Below are positions 40,169 through 50,132 of a stretch of DNA of 64,000 nt, in pieces. Source of the stretch: Rhodobacteraceae bacterium UBA6197. Its GTDB lineage: Bacteria > Pseudomonadota > Alphaproteobacteria > Rhodobacterales > Rhodobacteraceae. A program made the position numbers and the translations under genes. Under the pieces are notes generated by a model. It had not been told where the DNA came from. It was given only the letters and a program-made list of their open reading frames with translations, and ran no database searches. The DNA is taken from the NCBI GenBank assembly GCA_002422085.1, contig DISZ01000018.1, positions 254,962 to 318,961 on the forward strand, given 5' to 3'. Position 1 is the first letter of the stretch, and each line of letters starts with the position of its first letter.

Positions 40169-41186
40169 CCCAACGCGCGAACATCGTATCTCCAGTTTTC
40201 TGATTGCAGCGGGTTGGGGTCAGGCCACGCGACAGCCGCTGGCGGGCGACGCCTCGGCCCGCCGTTACGAACGGCTGGCGGGCAAGCAGGGCTTTTCGGT
40301 ATTGATGGATGCGCCCCCCATCAGTGGCGAAAGCGTGGCCCGCTTTGCCCGGATGGCCCGGTGGCTGCGCAATTGCGGGTTTTCTGCGCCCGAGATCCTG
40401 GCCGAAGATGATGCAGCGGGGCTACTGCTGCTGGAGGATCTGGGCGACGACCTTCTGGCACGGTTGATCGCGGCCGACCCATCACGTGAGGCCCCGCTTT
40501 ACGCCGAAATAACCGATTTTCTGCTCGCATTGCACCGTCATCCCGCCCCCGACTTTCTGCTGCCGCTTGACGGTCCGGCGCTGGCCGAACTGACTCGTCT
40601 GGCGCCAGAATGGTATCTGCCGGGCATTGGTGCCAAGCCCAATGCTGCGGCGTCCGAGGTGCCGGGGTTGATCGAGGCGGCGTATTGCAAGCTGAACGAC
40701 CAGACTCCGGTCGCAAGCCTTCGCGATTTTCATGCGGAAAACCTTTTGTGGCTGCCCGGGCGTGTAGGACCGGCGCGGCTGGGTCTTTTGGATTTTCAGG
40801 ACGCGGTTGCGACACACCCGGCCTACGATCTCGTCTCGGCACTGCAAGACGCGCGTCGCGATGTCATGCCTGCCGTCGAGGCCACCGAACGCGCACGCTA
40901 TACCCGGGCGAAAGGGCTGGAACAGGGTCGATTTTTGGCAATCTACGCTTTGCTTGGTGCGCAGCGAAGCCTGCGGATTCTGGGCGTTTTTGCGCGGCTT
41001 TGCATGGTGGCGGGAAAGCCTCACTATGTGGACCTGATGCCCCGGACATGGGCCTATATCGAGCGCAATCTTGCACACCCCGATCTGGCGGATCTGGCGG
41101 CTGCAATCCATGCGGCCCTGCCCGCCCCAACCCCCGAGCGTCTTGAAAGGATCAAGGGCCAATGCGGTCAACACCTGAAGCATTGA
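40161..41186 (+). CDS. amgK: Aminoglycoside-phosphotransferase-family sugar kinase AmgK
   Basis: 341 residues. Kinase-like fold with the phosphotransferase signature RDFHAENLLWLPG followed by GLLDFQDA (catalytic aspartate and metal site). The adjacent gene is MurU-like, and AmgK and MurU act in sequence: AmgK phosphorylates N-acetylmuramic acid at the anomeric position, and MurU makes UDP-MurNAc, recycling cell wall without de novo synthesis. This pairing, not a drug target, is the likely role. It overlaps murU by 25 bases. Confidence 0.85.
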   Translation: MSDPTREHRISSFLIAAGWGQATRQPLAGDASARRYERLAGKQGFSVLMDAPPISGESVARFARMARWLRNCGFSAPEILAEDDAAGLLLLEDLGDDLLARLIAADPSREAPLYAEITDFLLALHRHPAPDFLLPLDGPALAELTRLAPEWYLPGIGAKPNAAASEVPGLIEAAYCKLNDQTPVASLRDFHAENLLWLPGRVGPARLGLLDFQDAVATHPAYDLVSALQDARRDVMPAVEATERARYTRAKGLEQGRFLAIYALLGAQRSLRILGVFARLCMVAGKPHYVDLMPRTWAYIERNLAHPDLADLAAAIHAALPAPTPERLERIKGQCGQHLKH

Positions 41187-41854
41187 TGCTGTTTGCCGCC
41201 GGGTTCGGCACACGGATGGGCGCACTGACATCGAACCGGCCAAAGCCCTTGGTTCAGGTGGCCGGGCGTGCGCTGATCGACCATGCGCTGGCATTGGCCG
41301 AAGCGGCCGAGATTGCGCGGGTGGTGGCCAATACGCATTATCTGGGCGGGCAGATCGCCGCGCATCTGGATGGGAAGAATGTGCTTGTTTCAGCGGAACA
41401 GAGCCTGATTTTAGAGACCGGAGGCGGGCTGCGCGCGGCGCTTCCCTTGTTGGGGCCGGGGCCGGTGTTCACCCTGAACACCGACGCGGTCTGGACCGGA
41501 CCGAACGTTCTTTCGACGCTGCGCGCGGCTTGGGACGGCGACCGAATGGGCGCGCTTTTGGCGTTGGTGCCGCCGGAGCAGGCGCTAGGCCATTGCGGCA
41601 ACGGCGATTTTGCGCTGGGCGCGGACGGGCGGATCACGCGAGGGCCAGGGCTGGTTTATTCCGGCGCCCAGATTGTAGATCCGGCTGGACTCGAAGAGTT
41701 CGACGAGCAGGCGTTTTCACTGAACCGCCACTGGGACCGTCTGATCGCCGAAGGTCGCGCCTATGGCGTCGTTCATCCCGGCGGTTGGTGCGATGTCGGC
41801 CGCCCCGAAAGTATCGCCCTTGCTGAACAAATGCTGGAGGCCGTCGATGACTGA
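41162..41854 (+). CDS. murU: N-acetylmuramate-1-phosphate uridylyltransferase MurU
   Basis: 230 residues, sugar-nucleotidyltransferase fold. The nucleotide motif LMLFAAGFGTRMGALTSNRP continues KPLVQVAGRALIDH, then FTLNTDAVW and GWCDVGRPESIALA. The short length matches MurU rather than full-size pyrophosphorylases. It would convert MurNAc-1-phosphate and UTP to UDP-MurNAc, continuing from AmgK. The start at 41162 overlaps amgK by 25 bases; a later ATG at 41186 is possible. Its stop overlaps the addB start. Confidence 0.87.
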   Translation: MRSTPEALMLFAAGFGTRMGALTSNRPKPLVQVAGRALIDHALALAEAAEIARVVANTHYLGGQIAAHLDGKNVLVSAEQSLILETGGGLRAALPLLGPGPVFTLNTDAVWTGPNVLSTLRAAWDGDRMGALLALVPPEQALGHCGNGDFALGADGRITRGPGLVYSGAQIVDPAGLEEFDEQAFSLNRHWDRLIAEGRAYGVVHPGGWCDVGRPESIALAEQMLEAVDD

Positions 41855-44783
41855 GCAAAAGATCTTTGCCCTGCCGCCGGGGGTCGATTTCCCACGTTAC
41901 CTGGTTGAGGGGTTGATCTTGCGGATGAAGGGCCAGCCACCCGAGGCTATGGCGCGCGTTCAGCTTTATCTGAACACCGCTCGAATGCATCGCCGTGTGC
42001 GCGAGGTATTTGACGGCTTTGGCGCGCGCATTCTGCCTCGGATGCGGCTGGTGACTGATCTGGGTCGTAGCCCTTTGGCCGGGCTGCCACCCGCCATTTC
42101 GCCACTGCGCAGGCGGCTTGAACTGGCGCAACTGGTCGGCAGCCTGACCCACAGCCTGCCAGATTTCGCCCCCGGAACCGGCCTTTTTGATCTTGCCGAC
42201 AGCCTGGCTGAACTGATGGCCGAGATGCAAGGCGAAGGCGTCACGCCCGAGGCTCTGGAGCGGCTGAATATCGACGAAACCCATGCCGAGCATTGGCGCC
42301 GAAGCCTTGCCTTTATCCGCATCGTTGCGCGGTATTTTGACCCCGATAGCCCCCCCGATCCCGAGGCACGGCAGCGCCGGGTCATCACCGCCCTGGCCCA
42401 GGCCTGGGAAAAGACCCCGCCCGAGGGGCCGGTGATCGTGGCCGGATCAACCGGGTCGCGAGGTGCAACGATGGCCTTCATGCAAGCGGTTGCGCGGTTG
42501 CCGCAAGGTGCCATCGTTCTGCCGGGGTTTGATTTTGCGATGCCGCAAGTGGTGTGGGACAGCCTTGACGCCGAGCCAACCCCGGCCGAAGACCATCCAC
42601 AATACCGCTTTCACGCCTTGCTGCGCCAATTGGGCCTGCGCCCCACGGATGTCGGCCACTGGCATGACGCGCCCGTGCCCGATCCGGCGCGCAATGCGCT
42701 GGTGGCGCTTGCTCTGCGTCCCGCCCCGGTAACCGACCAGTGGATGCGCGAGGGCGCCGCGCTGCAGGACTTGCCTGCGGCGGTGAACGACCTGACCCTG
42801 ATCGAGGCACCAGATCCGCGCGCCGAAGCACTCTCGGTCGCGCTTTTGCTACGCGAGGCGGCCGAGAACGGCGTGCGGGCAGCGCTGATCACGCCCGATC
42901 GGATATTGTCGCGACGGGTGGCGGCCGCACTGGACCGATGGGGCATTGTCCCCGACGATAGCGCGGGGCAGCCCTTGCCGCTAACGCCTCCGGGGCGGTT
43001 CTTGCGCCATGTCGCGAGCCTGTTCGGGCGTCGGCTGACGGTCGAGTCGCTGCTGATTGTGCTCAAGCACCCCCTGACCGCGACAGGCGGGCAGATGCGC
43101 GGGCCGCATTTGCGCTTTACCCGCGAATTGGAACTGCATCTGCGTCGACATGGCCCCGCTTTTCCGGATTCCGCCAGTCTGCGCACTTGGGCCATGGCAA
43201 AGGACGAGCCCGACCGCCTGGCTTGGGCCGAGTGGCTGGGGCAGACGCTAGCGGGCGTGGAAGCCCAGCATGATGCCCCACTTTCAGCCATGTTAGAAAC
43301 GCATTTGACTCTGGCTGGTCGGCTGGCCGCAGGTCCGGGTGGCGATGTCGAGACAAGCGAATTGTGGCGCAAGGACGGTGGTCTTGAAACAAGACGTATC
43401 CTTGAAGAGCTGTGGCGCGAGGCAGGGCACGGAGGACTGTTCGCACCCGCTGATTACAGCGACCTGCTGATGAGCCTCTTGCAGGCAGGCACGGTGCGGC
43501 GCACCGACGAGGCGCATCCGTTGATCGCGATCTGGGGCACACTGGAGGCGCGGGTGCAGGGGGCCGATCTGGTCGTGCTGGCCGGGCTGAACGAAGGCAG
43601 TTGGCCCTCGGCTCCTGCACCGGACCCATGGCTGAGCCGCCGGATGCGTCTGGATGCGGGACTGCTTTTGCCGGAACGCCAGATAGGACTGTCGGCCCAT
43701 GATTTTCAGCAGGCAATTGCGGCGCCGCGTGTCGTTCTTGCCCGTGCGCGGCGTGACACTGATGCCGAAACGGTGCCCTCGCGCTGGCTGAATCGCCTGT
43801 TGAACCTGATGCGTGGGCTGCCCGGTGCCAAGGGGCCGGAGGCGGTCGACCAAATGCTGAAGCGTGGAGCGATCTGGCTTGACCGCGCGCGCGCGCTGGA
43901 TGAGCCGGTGGAAAAAATCACGCCCGCTTCCCGCCCCTCGCCGCGACCGCCGGTCGCGGTGCGTCCACGCGAACTTTCGGTGACGGCAATCAAGACGCTG
44001 ATCCGTGACCCCTACGCTGTTTACGCTAAGCACATCTTGCGCTTGCGCCCGCTGGACCCTTTGCGCCCCGAGCCGGACCCAAGGTGGCGCGGGCAGGTGC
44101 TGCACCGTATCGTCGAGGGATTCATCAAAGGCCGCCCCAAAGCAGAGACGCTTGCCGAGGCCGAAACCCGTTTGATCGCAACCGCCACAGATGTGCTGCA
44201 AGAAGAGGTTCCGTGGCCCACAGCGCAGCGTATCTGGCGTGCGCGCATTGCTCGGATTGCGACCGCGTTTGTGGCAGCCGAAGCAGAGCGCGCCATGCGC
44301 GGCACACCCTGCGTGATTGAGAAAAAGGGCTCTATCACGCTGAAAAACCCAGTTTTTACCCTAAGCGCCACGCCCGATAGAATCGATCTGTTGACCGACG
44401 GGCAAGTGCACATCTTTGACTATAAATCTGGCAAGCCGCCGACCGACAAAGAGATGATGCACTTTGACAAACAACTGCTGCTGGAAGCCGGAATGGCCGA
44501 ACGCGGGGCCTTTGAGAGCATTGGGCCACGTCAGGTCGAGGGTGTCAGCTATGTCCAGCTAGGCGGCGAAGGCGATGTCCGATCGCCCGCCATTACCCCC
44601 GAAATGATTACGGAAAACTGGGCCGGTCTGGAACGTCTTGTCGCCGCCTATTTGCGCGCCGACAAAGGCTATACCGCCCGCCGCGCGCTGCGCGAGACAC
44701 GCGACAAAAGCGACTACGACCAGCTTTCCCGGTATGGAGAATGGGAACTGACCGATGAACCGATGCCAGAGGATGTGGGTTGA
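41847..44783 (+). CDS. addB: Double-strand break repair nuclease AddB
   Basis: 978 residues from the ATG at 41847, inside the last codons of murU. The N-terminal two thirds are a degenerate helicase (VIVAGSTGSRGATMAFMQAV replaces the usual Walker A). The C-terminal PD-(D/E)XK nuclease has the catalytic segment HIFDYKSGKPPTDKEMMHFD followed by a QLLLEAGMAE helix. This is the alphaproteobacterial AddB type. With AddA it processes broken DNA ends for RecA loading. The stop overlaps the addA start (TGATG). Confidence 0.95.
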   Translation: MTEQKIFALPPGVDFPRYLVEGLILRMKGQPPEAMARVQLYLNTARMHRRVREVFDGFGARILPRMRLVTDLGRSPLAGLPPAISPLRRRLELAQLVGSLTHSLPDFAPGTGLFDLADSLAELMAEMQGEGVTPEALERLNIDETHAEHWRRSLAFIRIVARYFDPDSPPDPEARQRRVITALAQAWEKTPPEGPVIVAGSTGSRGATMAFMQAVARLPQGAIVLPGFDFAMPQVVWDSLDAEPTPAEDHPQYRFHALLRQLGLRPTDVGHWHDAPVPDPARNALVALALRPAPVTDQWMREGAALQDLPAAVNDLTLIEAPDPRAEALSVALLLREAAENGVRAALITPDRILSRRVAAALDRWGIVPDDSAGQPLPLTPPGRFLRHVASLFGRRLTVESLLIVLKHPLTATGGQMRGPHLRFTRELELHLRRHGPAFPDSASLRTWAMAKDEPDRLAWAEWLGQTLAGVEAQHDAPLSAMLETHLTLAGRLAAGPGGDVETSELWRKDGGLETRRILEELWREAGHGGLFAPADYSDLLMSLLQAGTVRRTDEAHPLIAIWGTLEARVQGADLVVLAGLNEGSWPSAPAPDPWLSRRMRLDAGLLLPERQIGLSAHDFQQAIAAPRVVLARARRDTDAETVPSRWLNRLLNLMRGLPGAKGPEAVDQMLKRGAIWLDRARALDEPVEKITPASRPSPRPPVAVRPRELSVTAIKTLIRDPYAVYAKHILRLRPLDPLRPEPDPRWRGQVLHRIVEGFIKGRPKAETLAEAETRLIATATDVLQEEVPWPTAQRIWRARIARIATAFVAAEAERAMRGTPCVIEKKGSITLKNPVFTLSATPDRIDLLTDGQVHIFDYKSGKPPTDKEMMHFDKQLLLEAGMAERGAFESIGPRQVEGVSYVQLGGEGDVRSPAITPEMITENWAGLERLVAAYLRADKGYTARRALRETRDKSDYDQLSRYGEWELTDEPMPEDVG

Positions 44784-47700
44784 TGCGGCGCGATGATGCC
44801 TCGGAACGGCAGGTCCAAGCCGCGCAACCCGACCAGTCGACATGGCTGTCGGCCAATGCCGGGTCGGGCAAGACACGGGTTCTGACTGATCGCGTGGCGC
44901 GGCTGCTATTGGGCGGAACAGAGCCACAAAAGGTGCTGTGCCTGACCTACACCAAGGCGGCCGCGACCGAAATGCAGAACCGTCTGCTCAAGCGGCTGGG
45001 GTCTTGGGCCATGTTACCGGATGCCAAGCTGCATGCAGAGTTGCAGGCCTTGGGCGAGGACGGCACCATTACGGCTGACACCTTGGCCCAGGCCCGTCGG
45101 CTTTTCGCCAAGGCGATCGAGACACCGGGTGGGCTCAAGATACAGACGATCCATTCGTTCTGCGCCTCACTCTTGCGGCGATTTCCGCTGGAAGCCGGTG
45201 TGCCGCATGACTTTAGCGAGATGGACGACCGTGCCGGCGTTTTGTTGCGGGCCGATGTGGCAGAAGAGCTGGCCGGCGGGGCGGACGTGGCCGCAATGGA
45301 CGCGTTGGTGCAGAATTTCTCGGGCGATGACCTTGAAAAGCTGCTCATCAATCTGGGCCGAAACAGCGCGGCTTTCGCCAAACCGCTGAGCGAAGAAGCT
45401 GCGTTGACGATGTTTGGCTTGCCGACGGGCTTTGGTTGGCAAGACCTCTTGTCCGAGGTCTTTTTAGGAAGTGAGACGGCGTTGATAGCCGCCTTGGTGC
45501 CCATGCTTCAGGCAAGCAGCACAAACGATCAGAAAGCCGGGGCAAAGCTTGCGCGGGCCGGTGCTGCAAACATGGCAACGCTAGCGATATTTGAAGATGT
45601 CTTTTTGAACGGGGCCAAGACAAACGAGCCATTTTCAGCCAAGATAGGGTCTTTTCCGACCAAGCCTCTGCGCGAGGGAAAGGCGGCCGCGCTGATGCCC
45701 GAGCTGGAAGATCTGATGGCGCGGGTGGCGCGGACGCGTGGCCGACGCGTCGCCTTGGCTGCGGCTGAAAAAACGCTCGCCCTGCACCGCTTTGCGGCGG
45801 CTTACCTGCCGCGATACAGTGCGCGCAAGGCCGCGCGTGGCTGGCTGGATTTCGATGATCTGATCGAGCGCGCCGGGGCGCTGTTGTCGAATCCATCGGT
45901 GGCGCAATGGGTCTTGTTCCGACTTGACGGCGGGATCGACCACATTCTGGTGGACGAAGCTCAAGATACCAGCCCGGGCCAGTGGGCGGTGATCGAGCGG
46001 TTGGCCGACGAGTTTACCGCGGGCGAAGGGGCACGCGGCGCGACCCGAACGATCTTTGTCGTCGGTGACCGCAAACAGTCGATCTATTCGTTTCAGGGTG
46101 CCGATCTGAACAAGTTTAGCGAAATGCAGGCGCATTTCGGGGCGAAGTTTCGCGATGCAGGGCGGCCATTGCAAAACCTCGAACTGGCCCATTCGTTCCG
46201 GTCGTCAGATGCGATCTTGCGGCTGGTTGACCTGACCTTCGACGACCGCGTGAACAAGGGGCTTGGCGGCGAGACGCGCCACATCGCCTTTAACTCCGAC
46301 ATGCCGGGGCGGGTGGATCTTTGGCCCGTGGTGCCCAAGGCCGAACGCGCCCCCGATGCGCCGTGGGATCAGGCACTGGATCAGCGCAGCGAAAGCGATG
46401 ACGTGGTAGTGCTGGCGCGTATGATCGCCGCCGAGATCCGGCGGATGATCGACTCTGGTGTGCAAATCCCGACCAAAGACGGCATTCGGCCCGTGCACGA
46501 GGGCGACTTTCTGATCCTCGTGCAGCGTCGCTCGGGCCTGTTTGCCGAGGTCATACGGGCGTGCAAAGCGGCGCGGTTGACGATCGCCGGCGCCGATCGT
46601 CTGAAACTGGGGGCCGAGCTCGCGGTGCGCGATATAGGCTCTATTCTGGCGTTTTTGGCGACTCCAGAGGACGATCTGGCGCTGGCGGAGGCGTTGCGTT
46701 CGCCGCTTTTGGGTTGGAGCGAAGCCGAGCTTTACGCCCTTGCCCAACCACGCAAGGGCTATTTATGGGAGGCGCTGCGCGACACCGGGCCGGCGGCAAC
46801 GATTGAAATACTGAACGATCTGCGCGACCGGGCCGATTTCTTGCGGCCCTACGAATTGATCGAGCGGTTGCTGACCCGGCACGGCGGACGCGCACGGCTG
46901 ATCGCCCGATTGGGGCCCGAAGCCGAGGACGGCATTGACGAATTGTTGTCTCAGGCGCTGGCCTTTGAAAGCGCCGAAGTGCCCAGCCTGACCGGGTTTC
47001 TGGGCTGGCTTGCCGCAGACGAGATTGATGTGAAGCGACAGCTTGAGGGCGCGGGGCGCGCTATAAGGGTGATGACCGTGCACGGCGCGAAAGGGCTTGA
47101 AGCGCCAATCGTGATTCTGCCGGACATGGCCAAACGCAAAAAGCCCATCGGAAGCGAATTCCTGCCCGCTGCAGGAAACGTGCTTTGGCGCACCAACGAG
47201 TCCGAGATGCCCGAAATCATGGCCGCATTCCACGCCGACGAAATCGCGCGTGCCCTGCAAGAACGCATGCGGCTATTGTATGTGGCAATGACGCGAGCCG
47301 AGAAATGGCTTATCTGCTGTGCGGCGGGCGACGTTGGGGCTGGAAGTGACAGCTGGTATGCGCTGGTGGCGGATGGCATGCAGAAGGCCGGGGCGGCAAC
47401 GCTGGAAGACACCCCGCCGGCGATTGCGAGTCTTGGGGCGATCAAGCGGCTTGGTTTTGGTGACTGGCCGGAAAATGGCGCCACCACCACCCGGGCAAGC
47501 GAAACTGCGACCCTCCTGCCGGACTGGGCAATTCGCCGGCCCCCGGCGCCGATGGCGCCAGAAAAGGCGCTGTCGCCCTCGGATCTTGGGGGGGCAAAGG
47601 CACTACCGGGCGAGACCGGCCTTGACGATGAAACTGCCAAGAGGCGCGGGCGACACCTTCACCTTTTGCTGGAACACCTGCCGGATTGGCCGGAGTCTGC

Positions 47701-48151
47701 GTGGTCAACGCTGGCCGAAAGCCTGCTTCTGACAGGTGACGATGCGCTGTTATTACCTGAACTAGAGCCTATTTTGGCCGAGGCCCGGCGCGTTCTTGCC
47801 TCGGCCGAGATGCAGCCCTTTTTGACAGGCGACGCGTTGGCGGAGGTTGAAATCGTGGCCCGGCTGGAGGCGCTTGGCGGGCAGTTGATCCATGGCACGA
47901 TCGACCGGCTGCTGGTCACAAAAGACTTGGTGCGCGTGCTCGACTACAAGTCGAATGCTGTGGTGCCTGCCCGCGCCGAGGACGTGCCCGCAGGGATCTT
48001 GCGGCAGATGGGCGCTTACCGCGCCGCGTTGGCTCAGATTTACCCCGACCGGGCAATCGAGGTGGCGGTATTCTGGACCGCGAGCGGAGTCATGATGACG
48101 CTTCCCGCCGCACAGATAGATGCGGCATTGCGCGCACCCCCTGTATCTTGA
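44783..48151 (+). CDS. addA: Double-strand break repair helicase-nuclease AddA
   Basis: 1122 residues from the ATG at 44783. Superfamily 1 helicase motifs run in order: ANAGSGKT (24-31, Walker A), CLTYTKAAATEM, GGIDHILVDEAQDTSP (Walker B), VGDRKQSIYSFQG, LELAHSFRSS, RVMTVHGAKGLEAP and RLLYVAMTRAEKWL. The C-terminal nuclease has RVLDYKSNAVVP. AddA and AddB together are the Rhodobacteraceae counterpart of RecBCD. The gene ends 54 bases before trxA. All motifs appear intact. Confidence 0.96.
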   Translation: MRRDDASERQVQAAQPDQSTWLSANAGSGKTRVLTDRVARLLLGGTEPQKVLCLTYTKAAATEMQNRLLKRLGSWAMLPDAKLHAELQALGEDGTITADTLAQARRLFAKAIETPGGLKIQTIHSFCASLLRRFPLEAGVPHDFSEMDDRAGVLLRADVAEELAGGADVAAMDALVQNFSGDDLEKLLINLGRNSAAFAKPLSEEAALTMFGLPTGFGWQDLLSEVFLGSETALIAALVPMLQASSTNDQKAGAKLARAGAANMATLAIFEDVFLNGAKTNEPFSAKIGSFPTKPLREGKAAALMPELEDLMARVARTRGRRVALAAAEKTLALHRFAAAYLPRYSARKAARGWLDFDDLIERAGALLSNPSVAQWVLFRLDGGIDHILVDEAQDTSPGQWAVIERLADEFTAGEGARGATRTIFVVGDRKQSIYSFQGADLNKFSEMQAHFGAKFRDAGRPLQNLELAHSFRSSDAILRLVDLTFDDRVNKGLGGETRHIAFNSDMPGRVDLWPVVPKAERAPDAPWDQALDQRSESDDVVVLARMIAAEIRRMIDSGVQIPTKDGIRPVHEGDFLILVQRRSGLFAEVIRACKAARLTIAGADRLKLGAELAVRDIGSILAFLATPEDDLALAEALRSPLLGWSEAELYALAQPRKGYLWEALRDTGPAATIEILNDLRDRADFLRPYELIERLLTRHGGRARLIARLGPEAEDGIDELLSQALAFESAEVPSLTGFLGWLAADEIDVKRQLEGAGRAIRVMTVHGAKGLEAPIVILPDMAKRKKPIGSEFLPAAGNVLWRTNESEMPEIMAAFHADEIARALQERMRLLYVAMTRAEKWLICCAAGDVGAGSDSWYALVADGMQKAGAATLEDTPPAIASLGAIKRLGFGDWPENGATTTRASETATLLPDWAIRRPPAPMAPEKALSPSDLGGAKALPGETGLDDETAKRRGRHLHLLLEHLPDWPESAWSTLAESLLLTGDDALLLPELEPILAEARRVLASAEMQPFLTGDALAEVEIVARLEALGGQLIHGTIDRLLVTKDLVRVLDYKSNAVVPARAEDVPAGILRQMGAYRAALAQIYPDRAIEVAVFWTASGVMMTLPAAQIDAALRAPPVS

Positions 48152-48205
48152 CGAAAGCCGGGGGGAGACCTACCTTCCCCTCAACCATCCATCAGGAGAA
48201 TTTTC

Positions 48206-48526
48206 ATGGCCACGATCGCCGTCACCGATGCCACTTTCGATACAGAAGTCCGAAATTCCAGCATTCCCGTCGTTGTCGATTTCTGGGCCGAATGGTGCGG
48301 CCCTTGCAAGCAGATCGGCCCGTCGCTGGAAGAATTGTCCAATGAATTTGCGGGCAAAGTGAAAATCGTCAAGGTTAACGTTGACGAGAATCCCGATAGC
48401 CCTGCGGTTCTGGGCGTGCGTGGGATTCCGGCATTGTTCATGTTCAAGGACGGTCAGGTCGTGTCGAACAAGGTGGGCGCCGCCCCGAAGGCCGCGCTGA
48501 AAACCTGGATCGAATCGGCGGTTTGA
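48206..48526 (+). CDS. trxA: Thioredoxin
   Basis: 106 residues with the classic active site DFWAEWCGPCKQIGP and the cis-proline in VRGIPALFMFK. It reduces disulfides in cytoplasmic proteins, including ribonucleotide reductase. Ribosome site AGGAGA six bases before the ATG. It is the last gene of the run from tsaE to addA, or has its own promoter in the 54-base gap. A perfect hairpin terminator follows. Confidence 0.97.
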   Translation: MATIAVTDATFDTEVRNSSIPVVVDFWAEWCGPCKQIGPSLEELSNEFAGKVKIVKVNVDENPDSPAVLGVRGIPALFMFKDGQVVSNKVGAAPKAALKTWIESAV

Positions 48527-48542
48527 GACCGACAAGATTGGC

Positions 48543-48570
48543 ATGAAAGGCGCCTTCGGGCGCCTTTCAT
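48543..48570. terminator. Bidirectional terminator between trxA and the convergent gene
   Basis: ATGAAAGGCGCC-TTCG-GGCGCCTTTCAT, a perfect twelve-base stem with a UUCG-type tetraloop. It ends trxA transcription and overlaps the stop codon of the convergent gene at 48567-48569. Confidence 0.9.
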
Positions 48571-49484
48571 ATTGGCCAGCCGCCGCGCCGCAGACTTGCC
48601 AGAATTTTGTCTTCACAATCGGGGCGACCCGCATTGATCGCCTGATCCTGCAAGAACCAATGCAGATAGCCGTTGTAGTCGGGCGTCAGGTGCTGAACGC
48701 GATAGAACGCCTCATCAAGACCCAGATGCGGCACCGAGGCGGTGATGTGATGAAAGTCGATCTCGGCAAACAACAGCGCAGGTTTGGCGAAGAAATTTCC
48801 GACAAATGCCAAGGATGAGTTTTGCGTGACGATCAGGTCGCAGGCTTGCAACAGCGCCTCTGACCTGCCGCGTTCTACACTCAGCTGCGGGTGCCGGTTG
48901 GTCAGCACCTCGAGCGCGGCAAGTTCGTCGTCAGAGTAGCTCTCTTTTGGATGCAGCGTTGCGACCAGACGGCGGTCGGGCAGTCGGGTCAGGGTTTCTT
49001 CAAGCATCGCCAGCGGGCTGAGCGCCTGAAAACTGCGCTGTTCGGTCAGGCGCCCTTGCAGCGGCGCAAAGATGAAGCCTTCGGCCTTTCGGGTGCCATT
49101 TGTGCCGGGATAGAGCCTTTTTCGCCAGCTATTCGCGAATTGATCGGCCTCTGTGCGGTCAATCTGATCGGCTGGAAAGACGGCTTTGGCAACCGGCCAT
49201 TCCCAGCGCTTGCCCGACGATTCGATGTGCCAGAAGGGGCCAACATAGGTGCGCCGGCAGGTCAGGGCACGGTCATGGGTCGGCTCTTCCATTTGGTAAA
49301 GCGCAAATCCCGCACGAGTAGCGGCAAGCAGCCGTTCACTGACCGAGGACGCGCGCAGTTCAACCCGCCAGCCCGCGCCCCTGACCGCGCCGATCAGACG
49401 GTTGAAGAAATTGTGCTCGCGCGCCCGGATTTGGGGCAGAGAGTCGGCATCAAAGTAAAGGCGCAAAATCTGCGGGCGTGACAT
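48567..49484 (-). CDS. Glycosyltransferase-like protein of unknown role
   Basis: 305 residues, cytoplasmic (no signal peptide). The C-terminal half reads like the second domain of a GT-B or capsule-synthesis protein: LVATLHPKESYSDDELAALE, and CDLIVTQNSSLAFVGNFFAK continuing into PALLFAEIDF, a pattern like the conserved loop in KpsS-type proteins. The N-terminal half (ILRLYFDADSLPQIRAREHN) is not recognised. It stands alone between trxA and hslV, in convergent and divergent orientation respectively. Function not known; identity as a transferase is a weak inference. Confidence 0.6.
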   Translation of the reverse strand: MSRPQILRLYFDADSLPQIRAREHNFFNRLIGAVRGAGWRVELRASSVSERLLAATRAGFALYQMEEPTHDRALTCRRTYVGPFWHIESSGKRWEWPVAKAVFPADQIDRTEADQFANSWRKRLYPGTNGTRKAEGFIFAPLQGRLTEQRSFQALSPLAMLEETLTRLPDRRLVATLHPKESYSDDELAALEVLTNRHPQLSVERGRSEALLQACDLIVTQNSSLAFVGNFFAKPALLFAEIDFHHITASVPHLGLDEAFYRVQHLTPDYNGYLHWFLQDQAINAGRPDCEDKILASLRRGGWPI

Positions 49485-49574
49485 GTTGGCAAGCTAACCG
49501 AGCGAACCATCAGAGGGCAAGGGTTGCATGGGGCGGGCGCGCGCCTCATATCAGGGGTCAAACGGAGGGCGATC

Positions 49575-50132
49575 ATGGCGGAAGACAAGTTTCCCGGCTG
49601 GCACGGCACGACAATCATCGGGGTGCGCAAGGGGGGTCGGGTGGTCGTGGCGGGCGATGGCCAGGTCAGCCTTGGCCAAACCGTCATCAAGGGCAGCGCC
49701 AAGAAGGTGCGGCGTCTCAACCCGGGCGGGCATGAGGTGGTCGCAGGCTTTGCAGGATCAACCGCCGACGCCTTTACCCTGCTGGACCGGCTTGAGAAAA
49801 AGCTCGAGACCGCACCGGGGCAATTGGCGCGCGCTTGTGTCGAGCTGGCCAAGGATTGGCGCATGGATAAATACTTGCGCAATCTGGAGGCGATGCTGAT
49901 TGTCACCGATGGCGCCTCGTTGTTCGTGATAACCGGCGCGGGCGACGTGCTCGAGCCCGAACATGACGTGGCCGCGATTGGCTCGGGTGGCAACTATGCG
50001 CTGGCCGCTGCGCGCGGGTTGATGGAAACCGATTTCGACGCGGAAACGATTGCCCGCAAGGCGATGGCGATTGCGGCCGATATCTGTGTCTATACTAACG
50101 GAAATCTGACCGTGGAGACAATTGGTGGCTGA
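49575..50132 (+). CDS. hslV: ATP-dependent protease peptidase subunit HslV
   Basis: 185 residues from the ATG at 49575, with GGAGGG five bases upstream. The propeptide ends at residue 11, and the catalytic threonine is T12 in WHGTTIIGVRKGG, as in alphaproteobacterial HslV with a short N-terminal extension. Other signatures: VVAGDGQVSLGQTVIKGSAK and AAIGSGGNYALAAARGLM. HslV forms the double-ring peptidase of the HslUV protease. Its gene overlaps the start of a membrane protein gene, which separates it from hslU. Confidence 0.96.
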   Translation: MAEDKFPGWHGTTIIGVRKGGRVVVAGDGQVSLGQTVIKGSAKKVRRLNPGGHEVVAGFAGSTADAFTLLDRLEKKLETAPGQLARACVELAKDWRMDKYLRNLEAMLIVTDGASLFVITGAGDVLEPEHDVAAIGSGGNYALAAARGLMETDFDAETIARKAMAIAADICVYTNGNLTVETIGG

